Shown here piece by piece: positions 9,969 to 24,482 of a DNA stretch of 64,000 bases. Source of the DNA: Klebsiella michiganensis. Its GTDB lineage: Bacteria; Pseudomonadota; Gammaproteobacteria; Enterobacterales; Enterobacteriaceae. The stretch is taken from the NCBI RefSeq assembly GCF_002925905.1, contig NZ_PRDB01000002.1, forward strand, positions 558,001 to 622,000, given 5' to 3'. The first letter of the stretch is position 1. Each line of letters opens with the position of its first letter. A program made the translations under genes and the position numbers. The notes below the pieces were generated by a model. The model ran no database searches. It was not told the DNA's origin and saw nothing but the letters and a program-made list of their open reading frames with translations.

Positions 9969-10773
9969 AATCAGGCCTATAGTAGTTCTCACATGAATAC
10001 AGCGCACCTGGTTTTATTTTTGAGTAGATACAGTGGGCCAAAAAAATCCTTCCCTCATTGGCTTTTAATACAGATTCCGAAATATTAAAGTAAAAAACGC
10101 TGTTGCCTAAGCACACCATTTTCTGCTTTGCGATCAGCTGGCGGACCAGAACCATCATCTTTTGCTGTTGCTCATTCGGTATGGCGTTAAAAGTTCTGAC
10201 CGGGCAAGAATCAATGCTTCCCAGATAATAGCCTTCATCCTGGCCAGCCGCAAAAATCAGGCGATATCGGTCGGCACTCACGCTCCAGAAAAGGATAAGC
10301 AACACAAATAGCGCAAGCAGCGCATAGCCAGACTTTTTTGCCCATCCCGCAGAAAATTTACGTGTTCCCTTATGTGTACAGCCGCTGCTGCTTAACGCAA
10401 TAGCTTCCGCATCGTTTTCATTACGTATGACAGGGGCTGAATTATCCACCCTCTCAATCAGTATGCTCGCGGACACCATAAACCCAACCCGGGGCACGGT
10501 AACGATAATCTCCTCGACACAGCCCATATTCCTGAAGATGGCTCTCAGGTCAGAAATATATTTATTGAGGCTATGGCTAGAGGTCCGCAGCCCATGCGCA
10601 TCCCAGACTTTTTCAAGTATCTCGTTCCTGTAAACCACATGCTCCCTGTGGTCTAAAAGGAACTTAAGCAGGCGGCTTGTGGTGGCTGTCAGCGTGACGC
10701 ATGAGTCTTCATCGAGCCATATCAGCCCGTCATCGCTCCTGAAATGGATCGTTCCTTGAATTTTGTAGATCAT
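9952..10773 (-). CDS. CadC/ToxR-like membrane-bound winged-helix regulator
   Basis: A 273-residue one-component regulator. An N-terminal OmpR/PhoB-type winged helix covers about residues 1-108 (LTATTSRLLKFLLDHREHVV; SHSLNKYISDLRAIFRN; VTVPRVGFMVSA). A linker and one membrane segment (about 148-168, YALLALFVLLILFWSVS) follow, then a periplasmic C-terminal domain with several Cys. There is no receiver domain. Such proteins bind DNA from the membrane. The FidL-like gene overlaps its 3' end. The fimbrial operon about 1.3 kb away is a plausible target, but no direct evidence is visible. Confidence 0.87.
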   Translation of the reverse strand: MIYKIQGTIHFRSDDGLIWLDEDSCVTLTATTSRLLKFLLDHREHVVYRNEILEKVWDAHGLRTSSHSLNKYISDLRAIFRNMGCVEEIIVTVPRVGFMVSASILIERVDNSAPVIRNENDAEAIALSSSGCTHKGTRKFSAGWAKKSGYALLALFVLLILFWSVSADRYRLIFAAGQDEGYYLGSIDSCPVRTFNAIPNEQQQKMMVLVRQLIAKQKMVCLGNSVFYFNISESVLKANEGRIFLAHCIYSKIKPGALYSCENYYRPDYEIPE

Positions 10774-11558
10774 AAACCAGCCTTACAAATAATCCTCAGT
10801 CGCACACAATCCGCACATCAGGCACATGCGCAGTATTTTATACTGATAATAACCTTAACTTTATTGTAAATTGAATTTTAACACCTAAAAACCAATAAAA
10901 GAGAATACATATAACTAAAAAAAAACACAATGCTATTATTGCCTTCATCGAAACACACGGCGTAACCAGGCCCATCTGAGCTAACCTTGCGCCTGAAACA
11001 ATATAGACCACCAGAACATCATTCGGGATGTATGAGCTGAACGCGTCCTGAAGCTGTGAGAACCGAGGAGATAAATGATGATTAAATAATACCATCACGC
11101 AATTAACTACCTGATACATGAAATGACCAGGGATGATATTTTCACCGCCTGAATTAGCGTCCTGAAGACAGCGTAAAAGCGAGAATCCGGACACCTCTAT
11201 AGGGATATACACAGGCAGATAAAAAGAAATCTGATTGGCTAAAGATAAAGATGTCAGACGTTTATCAAGGAATGTTCCCTAAGAAAATTCCAATACAAAG
11301 AGTGTGCCTATTGTTCAGAGCTTAATGATAACTCAACCCTATCATTTTTAATTTACAAAAACCTATAAAAAAACAAATTATAAACCTTTAACGCCACTTA
11401 CAATGAAAATCACAAACAAAACACCCACAAAATGATAACTTTGTAGTGGTTACATCTTTTAGAGCCTCAGCTGCATGCCTCATTGAGACGGGTGATGTTA
11501 GATTACTCTCAATTCGCTGAATGGTTTTATTAACGATGAGTTAAAGGTCAACCCAAGG
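10774..11558. other. AT-rich intergenic region upstream of the fimbrial locus
   Basis: This is 785 bp without a gene I can support. Its base composition is far more AT-rich than the flanks, as expected of silenced, acquired DNA or a complex promoter. A minus-strand open frame at 10838-11212 (124 codons, one hydrophobic segment near its end) has no recognisable family or Shine-Dalgarno. The part nearest 11559 should hold the promoter of the LuxR-fim transcription unit, but I cannot fix a convincing -35/-10 pair. No fimS-like inverted repeats were seen. Confidence 0.5.
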
Positions 11559-12077
11559 ATGAGATCGCGTTCAGATATGAATCTATCAACTAATATTTTA
11601 TCTAAGGATAAATATTTCACTCTGGGCCTGATTGAACTGCTTGGAGTAGAGTTTATTGACAATTTCTTTTTGATTATAGATTTGGACTCTAACGACCTTT
11701 CGGGTTCGGAGTGGATTTATTTTTCAAATAAAAACATTGTTGCCTTCGCCTCCAGCGACTTAGCTTTTTATAAGTCCGAGCTATTTGAAAAAATAACCGT
11801 ACTGGACAAAAAAAGTAATACCAGAAGCATCCTGAATTTCTTTTTAAAGAAAGAAACCTCAGGAAATTATCATACAAAGTACCGGCTAAGCCTGCGTGAA
11901 AAGCAGATGTTAAGCATGTTAAGCAGAGGGGAAAGCAACCAGGAGATCGCAGAAGAGTTTGGCGTGAAACTTAAGACTATTTATACGCACCGCCGCAACC
12001 TGATGAATAAATTAGGTTGTAAAAACAGGATTACGTTTCAAAAGTTATTTTTCAACAATAAATGTTTTTTTAAGTGA
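11559..12077 (+). CDS. LuxR-type HTH regulator at the head of the fim operon
   Basis: A 172-residue protein with a C-terminal GerE/LuxR HTH at about residues 108-165 (LSLREKQMLSMLSRGESNQE; IAEEFGVKLKTIYTHRRNLM). The N-terminal domain has no recognised motif and no phospho-acceptor pattern. Only 39 bp separate its stop from fimA, with no terminator, so it is probably co-transcribed with or directly controls the fimbriae. The start is uncertain (11559 or the internal ATG at 11577). The gene is AT-rich relative to fim. It occupies the position where fimB/fimE and the invertible switch sit in K. pneumoniae. Confidence 0.8.
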   Translation: MRSRSDMNLSTNILSKDKYFTLGLIELLGVEFIDNFFLIIDLDSNDLSGSEWIYFSNKNIVAFASSDLAFYKSELFEKITVLDKKSNTRSILNFFLKKETSGNYHTKYRLSLREKQMLSMLSRGESNQEIAEEFGVKLKTIYTHRRNLMNKLGCKNRITFQKLFFNNKCFFK

Positions 12078-12116
12078 AGCATAGCTTCAGGATTATTCAT
12101 AAACAGGAGTTTTATC

Positions 12117-12659
12117 ATGAACAAATTAGCACTTATCGTTATTTCAGCACTGTCCCTGAGTTCTGCTGCGGCTCTGGCCGATACCGTTACGGTGAACGGC
12201 GGTACGGTGCATTTTAAAGGGGAAGTGGTTAACGCGGCCTGCGCAGTCGATGCTGGTTCTATCGACCAGACCGTTCAGTTAGGCCAGGTTCGTTCTGCAA
12301 AGCTGGCGACCGCAGGCAACACCAGCACGGCTGTCGGCTTCAATATCCAGCTGAATGATTGTGATACCACCGTCGCCACCAAAGCCTCCGTCGCGTTTAC
12401 CGGCACGGCGATTGACAGCGCCAACCCAACGGTACTGGCCCTGCAGAACTCCGCCGCGGGCGGCGCGACTAACGTCGGCGTACAGATCCTTGACCGTACC
12501 GGTACCCCGCTGGCGCTGGATGGCGCCGCCTTCGGCGCGCAAACCACGCTGAACGATGGCACCAACGTTATCCCGTTCCAGGCTCGCTACTACGCGACTG
12601 CCGCAGCCACTGCCGGTACCGCTAACGCTGACGCCACCTTTAAAGTGCAGTACGAGTAA
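12117..12659 (+). CDS. fimA: Type 1 fimbrial major subunit FimA
   Basis: The structural rod pilin, exported by Sec and assembled by chaperone and usher. It has 180 residues with a signal peptide ending ALA before [17 protein letters not shown]. The pilin disulfide Cys pair lies in [10 protein letters not shown] and LNDCDTTV, and the C-terminus VQYE carries the penultimate Tyr used in donor-strand exchange. It is very like K. pneumoniae FimA as I recall it. ACAGGAG precedes the ATG. It is first in a compact same-strand operon through fimK. Confidence 0.95.
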   Translation: MNKLALIVISALSLSSAAALADTVTVNGGTVHFKGEVVNAACAVDAGSIDQTVQLGQVRSAKLATAGNTSTAVGFNIQLNDCDTTVATKASVAFTGTAIDSANPTVLALQNSAAGGATNVGVQILDRTGTPLALDGAAFGAQTTLNDGTNVIPFQARYYATAAATAGTANADATFKVQYE

Positions 12660-12731
12660 TTTTTTCATCAGGCAGGGAAGCGCGTCGGGCCAGGACGGCC
12701 CGTTATCCGAATAAGAGTAAGGGTGATAACG

Positions 12732-13271
12732 ATGCAAAGAATGAAGTCTGGTCTGTTGATTTTATTGCTCCCACCGCTGGCGCTGGCAGGAAACCAGTGG
12801 GACACCATGCTGCCCGGCGGGAACATGCGCTTTCAGGGGATAGTCATTGCCGAGTCCTGCCGCGTTGAAGCGGGCGACCGGCAGATGACGGTCAAGATGG
12901 GGCAAATCAGCAGCAATCGGTTTCATTCGGCCGGGGAGGACACCAACCCCGTCCCCTTCGATATTCACCTGCAGGAGTGCAGTACCGCCGTGAGCCAGCG
13001 CGTTGGCGTGGCGTTTCACGGCGTCGCCGATGGTAAAAATCCGGACGTCCTCTCGGTTGGCGAGGGTCCGGGGATCGCGACCGGCATTGGCGTTGCCCTG
13101 TTTGATAAAACCGGCAGTCAGATCCCGCTCAATGCGCCCGCAGGGGCATGGACGCAGCTGCACACGGGGCCAACGACGCTGCATTTTGTCGCCAAATATC
13201 GTTCCACCGGGAATCAGGTCACCGGAGGAGCGGCAAATGCTCAGGCCTGGTTCTCCCTGACCTACCAGTAA
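12732..13271 (+). CDS. fimI: Fimbrial subunit FimI
   Basis: A FimA-like minor pilin, 179 residues, the length of E. coli FimI. It has a signal peptide (about 1-19, [11 protein letters not shown]), a Cys pair (AESCRVEAG and LQECSTAV) and the C-terminal pilin ending LTYQ. ATG 12732 has AAGGG at a workable distance; a GTG nine bases upstream is an alternative. It sits between fimA and the chaperone gene, as in other fim operons. FimI is thought to anchor or terminate the rod. Confidence 0.88.
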   Translation: MQRMKSGLLILLLPPLALAGNQWDTMLPGGNMRFQGIVIAESCRVEAGDRQMTVKMGQISSNRFHSAGEDTNPVPFDIHLQECSTAVSQRVGVAFHGVADGKNPDVLSVGEGPGIATGIGVALFDKTGSQIPLNAPAGAWTQLHTGPTTLHFVAKYRSTGNQVTGGAANAQAWFSLTYQ

Positions 13272-13317
13272 TCAGCGCCGGTAACAGGAATTCACCGTGA
13301 GAAAGAAAGAGATAAGC

Positions 13318-14028
13318 ATGAAAAATAGACGGGCTACCACGCGCGGGATGCGCGGTTTACTGGCAGGACTCCTGCTGCTCTCTACCGCCGGTTTTACCGC
13401 TCAGGCACAGGCCGGCGTGGCGCTGGGCGCGACCCGCGTGATTTATCCGGCCGGGCAAAAACAGGCTCAGCTGGCGGTGACCAATAACGACGACAGCACC
13501 TATCTGATCCAGTCATGGGTAGAGAACACCGATGGCGCGAAAGACGGGAGCTTTGTCATTACCCCGCCGCTGTTCGCCATGCAGGGGAAGAAAGAGAATA
13601 CCCTGCGCATCCTCGATGCCACCAACGGCCAGCTGCCGCAGGACCGGGAAACGCTGTTCTGGATGAACGTCAAAGCAATCCCATCGATGGATAAATCAAA
13701 GCTCAGCGAAAACACGCTACAGCTGGCGATTATCAGCCGTATCAAGCTTTATTACCGCCCGGCCAAACTGGCGCTACCGCCGGATCAGGCCGCGGAAAAG
13801 CTGAAGTTCCGCCGCAGCGGAAGCTCACTCACGCTGATTAACCCAACCCCTTATTACCAGACGGTCACCGAGCTCAACGCCGGAACCCGGGTGCTGAAAA
13901 ATGCGCTGGTCCCGCCGATGGGCGAAGCCAGCGTCAGTTTACCGTCCGATGCAGGCCGCGAGATTACATACCGGACGATTAACGACTACGGCGCACTCAC
14001 CCCGCGTATGAAAGGCGTCATGCAGTAA
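13318..14028 (+). CDS. fimC: Periplasmic fimbrial chaperone FimC
   Basis: A PapD-like chaperone that caps fimbrial subunits by donor-strand complementation in the periplasm. From ATG 13318 it has 236 residues: signal peptide to about residue 33 (TAQAQA), then GVALGATRVIYPAGQKQAQL. The second family signature is FWMNVKAIPSMDK, followed by the C-terminal domain. A GTG at 13297 with CAGGA upstream would add seven residues. The usher gene starts 74 bp after its stop. Confidence 0.94.
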   Translation: MKNRRATTRGMRGLLAGLLLLSTAGFTAQAQAGVALGATRVIYPAGQKQAQLAVTNNDDSTYLIQSWVENTDGAKDGSFVITPPLFAMQGKKENTLRILDATNGQLPQDRETLFWMNVKAIPSMDKSKLSENTLQLAIISRIKLYYRPAKLALPPDQAAEKLKFRRSGSSLTLINPTPYYQTVTELNAGTRVLKNALVPPMGEASVSLPSDAGREITYRTINDYGALTPRMKGVMQ

Positions 14029-14102
14029 CTGACCGGGGAGCAGCGCTCTCCCCCTGAACGAAAAAAATAACGATGGCCGGGCGACTTTGGACCGGAGGGA
14101 CT

Positions 14103-16742
14103 ATGTCACATCTGAAATATGGACTCGACCACTTGGGCTCCCGGCGAATGACTCCAGGATCTGCTCGCGTATTCGCGCAGATCCCCCTTGCCCTTTTACT
14201 TTCCTCACCGGCTTTTTACGCGCAGGCGGAGCTCTATTTCAACCCACGCTTTCTGGCGGACGATCCCGCCGCCGTGGCGGATCTGTCCGGTTTTGAAAAG
14301 GGCCAGGAGCTGCCGCCGGGTACCTATCGCGCGGATATCTACCTGAATGACGGGTATATGACCACCCGCGATATCACCTTTAATGCCGCTGAAAATGGCC
14401 ACGGGCTGGCCCCCTGCCTGACCCGCGGACAGCTGGCCAGCATGGGCGTGAATACCGCGGCCATTGCCGGAATCGACGTGCTGGCGGCGGATGCCTGCGT
14501 ACCGCTAACCGAGATGATCAAAGACGCCACCACCCGCTTTGATGCCGGGCAGCAGCGGCTGTATCTGACCGTGCCCCAGGCGTTTATGGGCAACCGCGCC
14601 CGCGGCTATATTCCGCCTGAGCTCTGGGACCACGGAATTAACGCCGGGCTACTGAACTACAACTTCACCGGCAACAACGTGCACAACGACGTCGGCGGCA
14701 GCAGCAACTACGCGTACCTGAACCTGCAGAGCGGGCTGAACCTCGGCGCCTGGCGCCTGCGCGACAACACCACCTGGAGCTACAGCAGCAGCAGCAGCAG
14801 CAGCAGCAGTTCGACGACCAATGAAAACAAATGGCAGCATATCAACTCGTGGCTTGAGCGTGATATTACGCTACTGCGTTCGCGCCTCACGCTGGGCGAC
14901 AGCTACACCAACGGCGACGTCTTTGACGGCATTAACTTCCGCGGCGCGCAGCTAGCTTCCGACGACAACATGCTGCCGGACAGCCAGAAGGGTTTCGCCC
15001 CGGTCATTCACGGGATTGCCCGCGGCACGGCTCAGGTCTCGGTCAAACAGAACGGCTATGAGATCTACCAGAGCACGGTGCCGCCCGGCCCGTTTACCAT
15101 CAACGATCTCTACGCCGCAGGCAACGGCGGCGACCTGCAGGTGACCATCAAAGAGGCCGACGGCAGCAGCCAGGTCTTCTCCGTCCCCTACTCGTCCGTT
15201 CCGGTGCTCCAGCGCGAGGGCCATACCCGCTATGCCGCTACCGCCGGCGAGTACCGCAGCGGCAGCAATCAGCAGGAAAAACCGAAATTTTTCCAGGGCA
15301 CCTTGCTCCACGGCCTCCCGGCGGGCTGGACGCTGTACGGCGGCACCCAGCTGGCGGACCGCTACCGCGCCTTTAACCTCGGCGTGGGGAAAAACATGGG
15401 GGAGCTGGGCGCGCTGTCGCTGGATATCACCCAGGCCAACGCCACCCTGCCCGATGACAGCGAGCATCAGGGGCAGTCGGTGCGTTTCCTCTATAACAAG
15501 TCGCTGACGGATACCGGCACCAATATTCAGCTGGTGGGCTACCGCTACTCGACCCGCGGCTACTTCAGCTTCGCCGATACCACCTACAACAGGATGAGCG
15601 GCTACAACGTCGAGACCCAGGACGGGGTGATTGAAGTGAAGCCTAAATTCACCGACTACTACAACCTCGCTTACAACAAGCGCGGCAAAGTGCAGCTTAG
15701 CGTCACCCAGCAGCTGGGGCGCACCGCCACGCTCTATCTGAGCGGCAGCCACCAGACCTACTGGGGCACCGGCAAGGCCGATCAGCAGCTCCAGGCAGGA
15801 CTCAACGCCGCCATCGACGATGTCAACTGGACGCTCAGCTACAGCCTGACCAAAAACGCCTGGCAGCAGGGGCGCGACCAGATGCTGGCGGTCAACGTCA
15901 ATATTCCGTTCAGCCACTGGCTGCGTTCCGACAGCAAGTCGGCCTGGCGGCACGCCAGCGCCAGCTACAGCATGTCCAACGATCTGAACGGCAGAACCAC
16001 CAGCCTCGCCGGGCTGTACGGCACGCTGCTGGAGGGCAACAACCTGAGCTACAGCATGCAGACCGGCTACGCCGGCGGCGGTGAGGGCAACAGCGGCGGC
16101 ACCGGCTACGCGGCGCTGAACTACCGCGGCGGCTACGGCAACGCCAACGTCGGCTACAGCCGCAGCGACGGTATCAAACAGCTGTACTACGGCCTGAGCG
16201 GCGGCGTGCTGGCCCACGCCGACGGCGTCACGCTGAGCCAGCCGATGAACGACACGGTGGTGCTGATCAAAGCCCCCGGCGCAGACAACGTCAAAGTGGA
16301 AAACCAGACCGGGGTTCAGACCGACTGGCGCGGCTACGCCGTGCTGCCCTACGCCACCGAATACCGGGAAAACCGGGTGGCGCTGGACACCAACAGCCTG
16401 GCCGATAACGTCGACCTGGACGATGCGGTGGCCAGCGTGGTGCCGACCCACGGCGCGATTGTCCGCGCGGAATTTAAGGCCCACGTCGGGCTCAAGCTGC
16501 TGATGTCGCTCATCTATAACGGAAAGCCGGTTCCCTTCGGCGCGCTGGTGACTTCTGACGGCAGCCAGGCCAGCAGCATCGTCGCCGATAACGGCCAGGT
16601 CTACCTGAGCGGGATGCCCCTGGCGGGCAAAGTGCGGGCGAAATGGGGCGAAGGTCCGAACGCCAGCTGCGAGGCTGACTACAGCCTGCCGCCGGAAAAA
16701 CAGAACCAGCTGCTGATCCCGCTGTCCGCCGAGTGCCGCTAA
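14103..16742 (+). CDS. fimD: Outer-membrane fimbrial usher FimD
   Basis: The usher secretes and orders fimbrial subunits through a 24-strand beta-barrel. It has 879 residues (E. coli FimD has 878). Start ATG 14103 is chosen because GGAGG precedes it; an in-frame ATG at 14073 lacks this. After the signal peptide the N-terminal chaperone-binding domain begins [19 protein letters not shown]. The barrel follows, with the plug region near [20 protein letters not shown], and C-terminal domains end in a Cys-containing tail (SAECR). A run of eight AGC codons gives a serine tract in the early barrel. Confidence 0.95.
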   Translation: MSHLKYGLDHLGSRRMTPGSARVFAQIPLALLLSSPAFYAQAELYFNPRFLADDPAAVADLSGFEKGQELPPGTYRADIYLNDGYMTTRDITFNAAENGHGLAPCLTRGQLASMGVNTAAIAGIDVLAADACVPLTEMIKDATTRFDAGQQRLYLTVPQAFMGNRARGYIPPELWDHGINAGLLNYNFTGNNVHNDVGGSSNYAYLNLQSGLNLGAWRLRDNTTWSYSSSSSSSSSSTTNENKWQHINSWLERDITLLRSRLTLGDSYTNGDVFDGINFRGAQLASDDNMLPDSQKGFAPVIHGIARGTAQVSVKQNGYEIYQSTVPPGPFTINDLYAAGNGGDLQVTIKEADGSSQVFSVPYSSVPVLQREGHTRYAATAGEYRSGSNQQEKPKFFQGTLLHGLPAGWTLYGGTQLADRYRAFNLGVGKNMGELGALSLDITQANATLPDDSEHQGQSVRFLYNKSLTDTGTNIQLVGYRYSTRGYFSFADTTYNRMSGYNVETQDGVIEVKPKFTDYYNLAYNKRGKVQLSVTQQLGRTATLYLSGSHQTYWGTGKADQQLQAGLNAAIDDVNWTLSYSLTKNAWQQGRDQMLAVNVNIPFSHWLRSDSKSAWRHASASYSMSNDLNGRTTSLAGLYGTLLEGNNLSYSMQTGYAGGGEGNSGGTGYAALNYRGGYGNANVGYSRSDGIKQLYYGLSGGVLAHADGVTLSQPMNDTVVLIKAPGADNVKVENQTGVQTDWRGYAVLPYATEYRENRVALDTNSLADNVDLDDAVASVVPTHGAIVRAEFKAHVGLKLLMSLIYNGKPVPFGALVTSDGSQASSIVADNGQVYLSGMPLAGKVRAKWGEGPNASCEADYSLPPEKQNQLLIPLSAECR
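14784..14810 (+). repeat. AGC trinucleotide tract inside fimD
   Basis: Eight AGC codons followed by AGT encode nine serines directly after a Ser-Tyr pair. Length changes would keep the reading frame. The homologous E. coli loop is Ser/Asn/Asp rich but is not a pure repeat, as I recall. Confidence 0.9.
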
Positions 16743-16749
16743 GGAGACC

Positions 16750-17280
16750 ATGATGAGAAAAACCCTGTATCTGCTGAGCGCCCTCGTATCGCTGGCGGTC
16801 AACAACGCCAGCGCGGCGGACAGCACCATCACCATCAGCGGCTACGTTCGGGATAATGCCTGCGCCGTGGCGGGTGAGTCGAAAGATTTTACCGTCGACC
16901 TGATGGATAACGCCGCGAAGCAGTTCCATGCGGTTGGGGCGACCACGCCGCTGGTGCCGTTTCGTATCGTGCTGTCGCCCTGCGGCAGCTCGGTTACCGC
17001 GGTGAAGGTCGGCTTTGTTGGCGTTGCCGACAGCATCAATACCGACCTGCTACAGCTCGACGGCGGCGCCTCAGCGGCGGCGGGGATGGGCGTGCAGATC
17101 CTTGACGCGCAGCAGACGGCGCTGCCGCTCAATGCCGCATCGTCAGCGATCCCCTGGACCACGCTGACCCCCGGCCAGACCAACACGCTGAACTTTTACG
17201 CCCGGCTGATGGCCACCCGGGTACCGGTGACCGCCGGACACGTTAATGCAACCGCAACATTCACGCTTGAATTTCAGTAA
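16750..17280 (+). CDS. fimF: Minor fimbrial subunit FimF
   Basis: A tip-fibrillum adaptor pilin of 176 residues. The signal peptide ends NNASA or close by, before [20 protein letters not shown]. The Cys pair is in DNACAVAG and SPCGSSV, with the pilin C-terminus TFTLEFQ. AAGGAG precedes the ATG pair, 7 bp after fimD. Its position directly after the usher and before fimG/fimH supports FimF over other pilins. Confidence 0.92.
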   Translation: MMRKTLYLLSALVSLAVNNASAADSTITISGYVRDNACAVAGESKDFTVDLMDNAAKQFHAVGATTPLVPFRIVLSPCGSSVTAVKVGFVGVADSINTDLLQLDGGASAAAGMGVQILDAQQTALPLNAASSAIPWTTLTPGQTNTLNFYARLMATRVPVTAGHVNATATFTLEFQ

Positions 17281-17292
17281 CCGGAGGCGCTG

Positions 17293-17796
17293 ATGAACCC
17301 GACCTATTCCGGATGGCTGCTGGCCGCGATGCTGGCGGCGTCCTCCCCGACGCTACAGGCCGCCGACGTCACCATTACCGTTAACGGCAAAGTGGTGGCC
17401 AAACCCTGTACCGTTTCCACCGTTAACGCCACCGTCGATCTCGGCGATCTCTATACCTTTAGCCTGGTCTCCGCCGGCGCCGCTTCGCCCTGGCACAGCG
17501 TGGCGCTCACCCTGAGCAACTGCCCGGTCGGCACGTCGCGGGTCACCGCCAGCTTCAGCGGTACGGCGGACGCCACCGGCTATTACAAGAACCAGGGTAC
17601 CGCCGGCAACATCCAGCTTGAGCTGCAGGATGAGGGCGGCACCACGCTGAACACCGGCACGAGAAAAGAGGTACAGGTCGACGACGCCACCCAGTCCGCC
17701 AGCTTCCCGCTACAGGTCAGAGCGCTGACGGTCAACGGCGGTGCGACGCAAGGAACTATTCAGGCGGTGATTAACGTCACCTATACCTACGCCTGA
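17293..17796 (+). CDS. fimG: Minor fimbrial subunit FimG
   Basis: A 167-residue tip adaptor that links FimF to FimH. The signal peptide ends LQAA before DVTITVNGKVVAKPCTVST, which strongly resembles E. coli FimG, whose donor strand starts ADVTITVNGKVV. A Cys pair and the C-terminal INVTYTYA are present. GGAGG lies before the ATG, 12 bp after fimF. Confidence 0.94.
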   Translation: MNPTYSGWLLAAMLAASSPTLQAADVTITVNGKVVAKPCTVSTVNATVDLGDLYTFSLVSAGAASPWHSVALTLSNCPVGTSRVTASFSGTADATGYYKNQGTAGNIQLELQDEGGTTLNTGTRKEVQVDDATQSASFPLQVRALTVNGGATQGTIQAVINVTYTYA

Positions 17797-17813
17797 GCCA
17801 GGAGAACAGAGTA

Positions 17814-18705
17814 ATGAAAAAGATAATCACCCTGCTGTTAACGCTGCTGCTGGCGGGCTGGTCGCTTAACGCCTGGTCGTTCGCCTGTAAAACCGCCGCC
17901 GGGGTGACAATCCCCATCGGCGGCGGATCGGCGAACGTTTACGTGAACCTCGCGCCGGCGGTCAGCGTCGGGCAGAACCTGGTGGTGGATCTCTCGACGC
18001 AGATTTTCTGTCATAACGACTTTCCGGATTCCATGATCGACTACGTAACGCTGCAGCGCGGCTCGGCCTACGGCGGGGTGCTGTCGAGCTTTTCCGGCAC
18101 CGTCAGGTATAACGGCATCAGCTACCCGTTTCCAACCACCAGCGAAACGGCGCGTATGACCTATAGCTCCATTGTTGATAGCCCCTGGCCTACCGTCCTC
18201 TATCTGACGCCCGTCAGTAGCGCAGGCGGCGTCGCCATTTCCGCCGGGTCGTTGATCGCGGTCCTGATCCTGCGTCAGACCAACAACAAGGATAACGACG
18301 ACTTCCAGTTCGTGTGGAACATTTACGCCAACAACAACGTCGTGGTGCCAACCGGCGGCTGCGACGTTTCTGCTCGCGATGTGACGGTGACGCTGCCGGA
18401 ATATCCCGCATCCGCCGCCATTCCGCTGACGGTTTACTGCGCGCAAAACCAGAATCTCGGCTATTACCTCTCCGGCACCACGGAGAACGCGGGCAACTCG
18501 ATATTTACCAATACCGCCTCAGCGTCCCCTGCCCAGGGGGTGGGCGTTCAGCTGACGCGTAACGGTAGCGTCGTACCCGCCAACAGTACGGTGTCGTTAG
18601 GCAACGTAGGCACCTCGGCGGTCAGCCTCGGATTAACCGCCAACTACGCGCGCACCAGCGGGCAGGTGACCGCGGGTAACGTGCAGTCGATTATCGGAGT
18701 GACTT

Positions 18706-18719
<14 letters not shown>
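17814..18719 (+). CDS. fimH: Mannose-binding tip adhesin FimH
   Basis: A two-domain adhesin of 301 residues. The signal peptide (22) ends just before mature FACKTAAGVTIPIGGGSANV. Mature residues that contact mannose in E. coli FimH are all present: Phe1, Asn46, Asp47, Asp54, Gln133, Asn135, Asp140 and Phe142. The pilin domain follows the linker PTGGCDVSARDV and ends GVTFVYE. The two tyrosine-gate residues differ: Phe48 instead of Tyr48 and Lys137 instead of Tyr137. Mannose binding is therefore expected, but the rim of the pocket is altered. Its 3' end overlaps fimK. Confidence 0.96.
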
Positions 18720-23098
<4,379 letters not shown>

Positions 23099-23189
23099 CC
23101 CCTGTCCCGCACATCGGCCGTCAGCGCCCGATACATGCGTTTCAGCCTATGCGCCGGCAGACATAATTCAGAGCGGTGAAATCGTCATC

Positions 23190-23205
23190 TGTGATGAAAG
23201 TCATA
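23190..23205. promoter_or_regulatory. CRP-like site between PTS operon and GntR gene
   Basis: TGTGATGAAAGTCATA fits TGTGA-N6-TCACA with one mismatch. It lies in the divergent 253-bp spacer, a sensible place for catabolite control of a sugar PTS. Confidence 0.4.
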
Positions 23206-23351
23206 TCTCTCTTGCGGCAACAGATATATAAGTAAAAGCAGATAAATAGATGACAGAGACAAAACAACGCCCCACGATGATAAAAATATGTTAATTATCA
23301 ACAAGATAAAATAATAATCCGCTGACAGAACACACCACGAGAAATCTATAA

Positions 23352-24050
23352 GTGATATATAAAACAATCGCAGACAGGCTAAAAAATCGCATCAATAGCG
23401 ATGAATTCGAGGTGGGAGATGCGCTACCGAGTGAAAAAGCGCTGGCCGGGGAGCTGCAGGTCTCCGTCATGACCCTGCGCAAGGCGCTCACGCTGCTGGA
23501 AAGTGAGAAGCTGATCGTCAAACGCCACGGCAGCGGTTCATACGTGGCGCGTAAGAGCAATTATCGCGGCGGGGAACTTGACGGCTTCAACTACCAGATG
23601 CACATCGGCGGCGTCACCAACTATCGCAATAAGGTCATTGAGTTCACGATGATCGATGCGCCTTTGGCTATCGCACAACAGTTGAAAATTGAGCCGGGAG
23701 AGAAGGTCTATTACGTCAGACGCATTCGGATGATTGACGACGTACCTATTCTGATTGAGAACAGCTATATACCGGTGGCGATTTTTCCCTGGCTAAGCGT
23801 TGGAAATCTGGAAAGATCGAAATTTAACTATTTCAAGAAAGAGTGCAATATCACCATCCTGGAGAGCCACCGCAGCTATACCCCGGTTCTGGCCACCCGG
23901 GAGCAAGCAGAGCTCTTACAGGTTCCACAAAACAGCCTGCTGCTACGGGTGCAGTCGATCAGCTATGCCCATAACAATATCATTGTTGATTTATCCGACA
24001 TTTACCAGAATACCAACAAATACAATGTTAAACATATTACGCGCCGCTAA
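23352..24050 (+). CDS. GntR-family (HutC-type) regulator
   Basis: A 232-residue regulator. The N-terminal GntR winged helix (about 1-68) contains LPSEKALAGELQVSVMTLRK and KRHGSGSYVA. A UTRA ligand-binding domain follows (about 85-230, GEKVYYVRRIRMIDDVPILI). HutC/TreR-type proteins sense phosphorylated sugars in many PTS systems. It starts at GTG 23352 with only a weak upstream purine run. It diverges from the PTS-glycosidase operon, its probable target. Confidence 0.9.
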   Translation: MIYKTIADRLKNRINSDEFEVGDALPSEKALAGELQVSVMTLRKALTLLESEKLIVKRHGSGSYVARKSNYRGGELDGFNYQMHIGGVTNYRNKVIEFTMIDAPLAIAQQLKIEPGEKVYYVRRIRMIDDVPILIENSYIPVAIFPWLSVGNLERSKFNYFKKECNITILESHRSYTPVLATREQAELLQVPQNSLLLRVQSISYAHNNIIVDLSDIYQNTNKYNVKHITRR

Positions 24051-24142
24051 ATACCGCGGGATACGGCTGACGCAGGCCACCGAGAGCCGTCCAGCGTCAG
24101 CTGACGATAGACGGCAGCTGACGATTCTGCGTTGGCAAATGA

Positions 24143-24481
24143 CTACCAGCCGCAGACGTTAGTCTCTTCGTCGGACTCGTAGCCGCGGACAATATTAATC
24201 AGATCTTTTACCGCATCGGCCGCCGTCTGCGGATCCTGCAGCTCAGCCAGAGAAGCAAACTCGCTATCGACCGAGACGCCGTTATTATTGTTGGTCACCG
24301 TCAATATAAACCCCTTTCCTCCGGCGTTTTCCACCGACAGCGTGGAAATAAGCTCAGCCACGGCCTGGGTGGCAATATCAGGGACATAAAGGGCCATCGG
24401 CTTAAGATACACTTTTTCTTTTTTATCTTTATTATTCCCGTTGATCAGCGCTAACGCATAGCCTTTATTTTCACTGTTCAT
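24143..24481 (-). CDS. YoaG-like DUF1869 protein, internally duplicated
   Basis: A 112-residue small protein. The C-terminal half (residues 56-112, KGFILTVTNNNNGVSVD to YESDEETNVCGW) matches E. coli YoaG, which is only about 60 residues. The N-terminal half aligns to it without gaps at a 50-residue offset: KGY6-8 with KGF56-58, P34/P84, A37/A87, A40-V41/A90-V91 and L44-I45/L94-I95. It looks like a tandem duplication that makes two YoaG units in one chain. ATG 24481 has GAGGG upstream and lies 1 bp after yeaR. No biochemical function is known to me. Confidence 0.85.
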   Translation of the reverse strand: MNSENKGYALALINGNNKDKKEKVYLKPMALYVPDIATQAVAELISTLSVENAGGKGFILTVTNNNNGVSVDSEFASLAELQDPQTAADAVKDLINIVRGYESDEETNVCGW

Positions 24482-24482
24482 A

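Noticed and set aside
10838..11212. 124-codon minus-strand frame with one hydrophobic segment
   Set aside because: It has no family resemblance or ribosome site and lies in AT-rich DNA. I kept it only as a comment in the intergenic entry.
11213..12116. Invertible fimS-like switch before fimA
   Set aside because: No TTGGGGCCA-type inverted repeats and no recombinase gene were found; only 39 bp separate the LuxR gene from fimA.
14952..16835. Long minus-strand open frame (627 codons) opposite fimD
   Set aside because: It is antisense to a clear usher gene, has low-complexity Val/Ala/Gln-rich composition and has no family motif; it is a GC-rich shadow frame.
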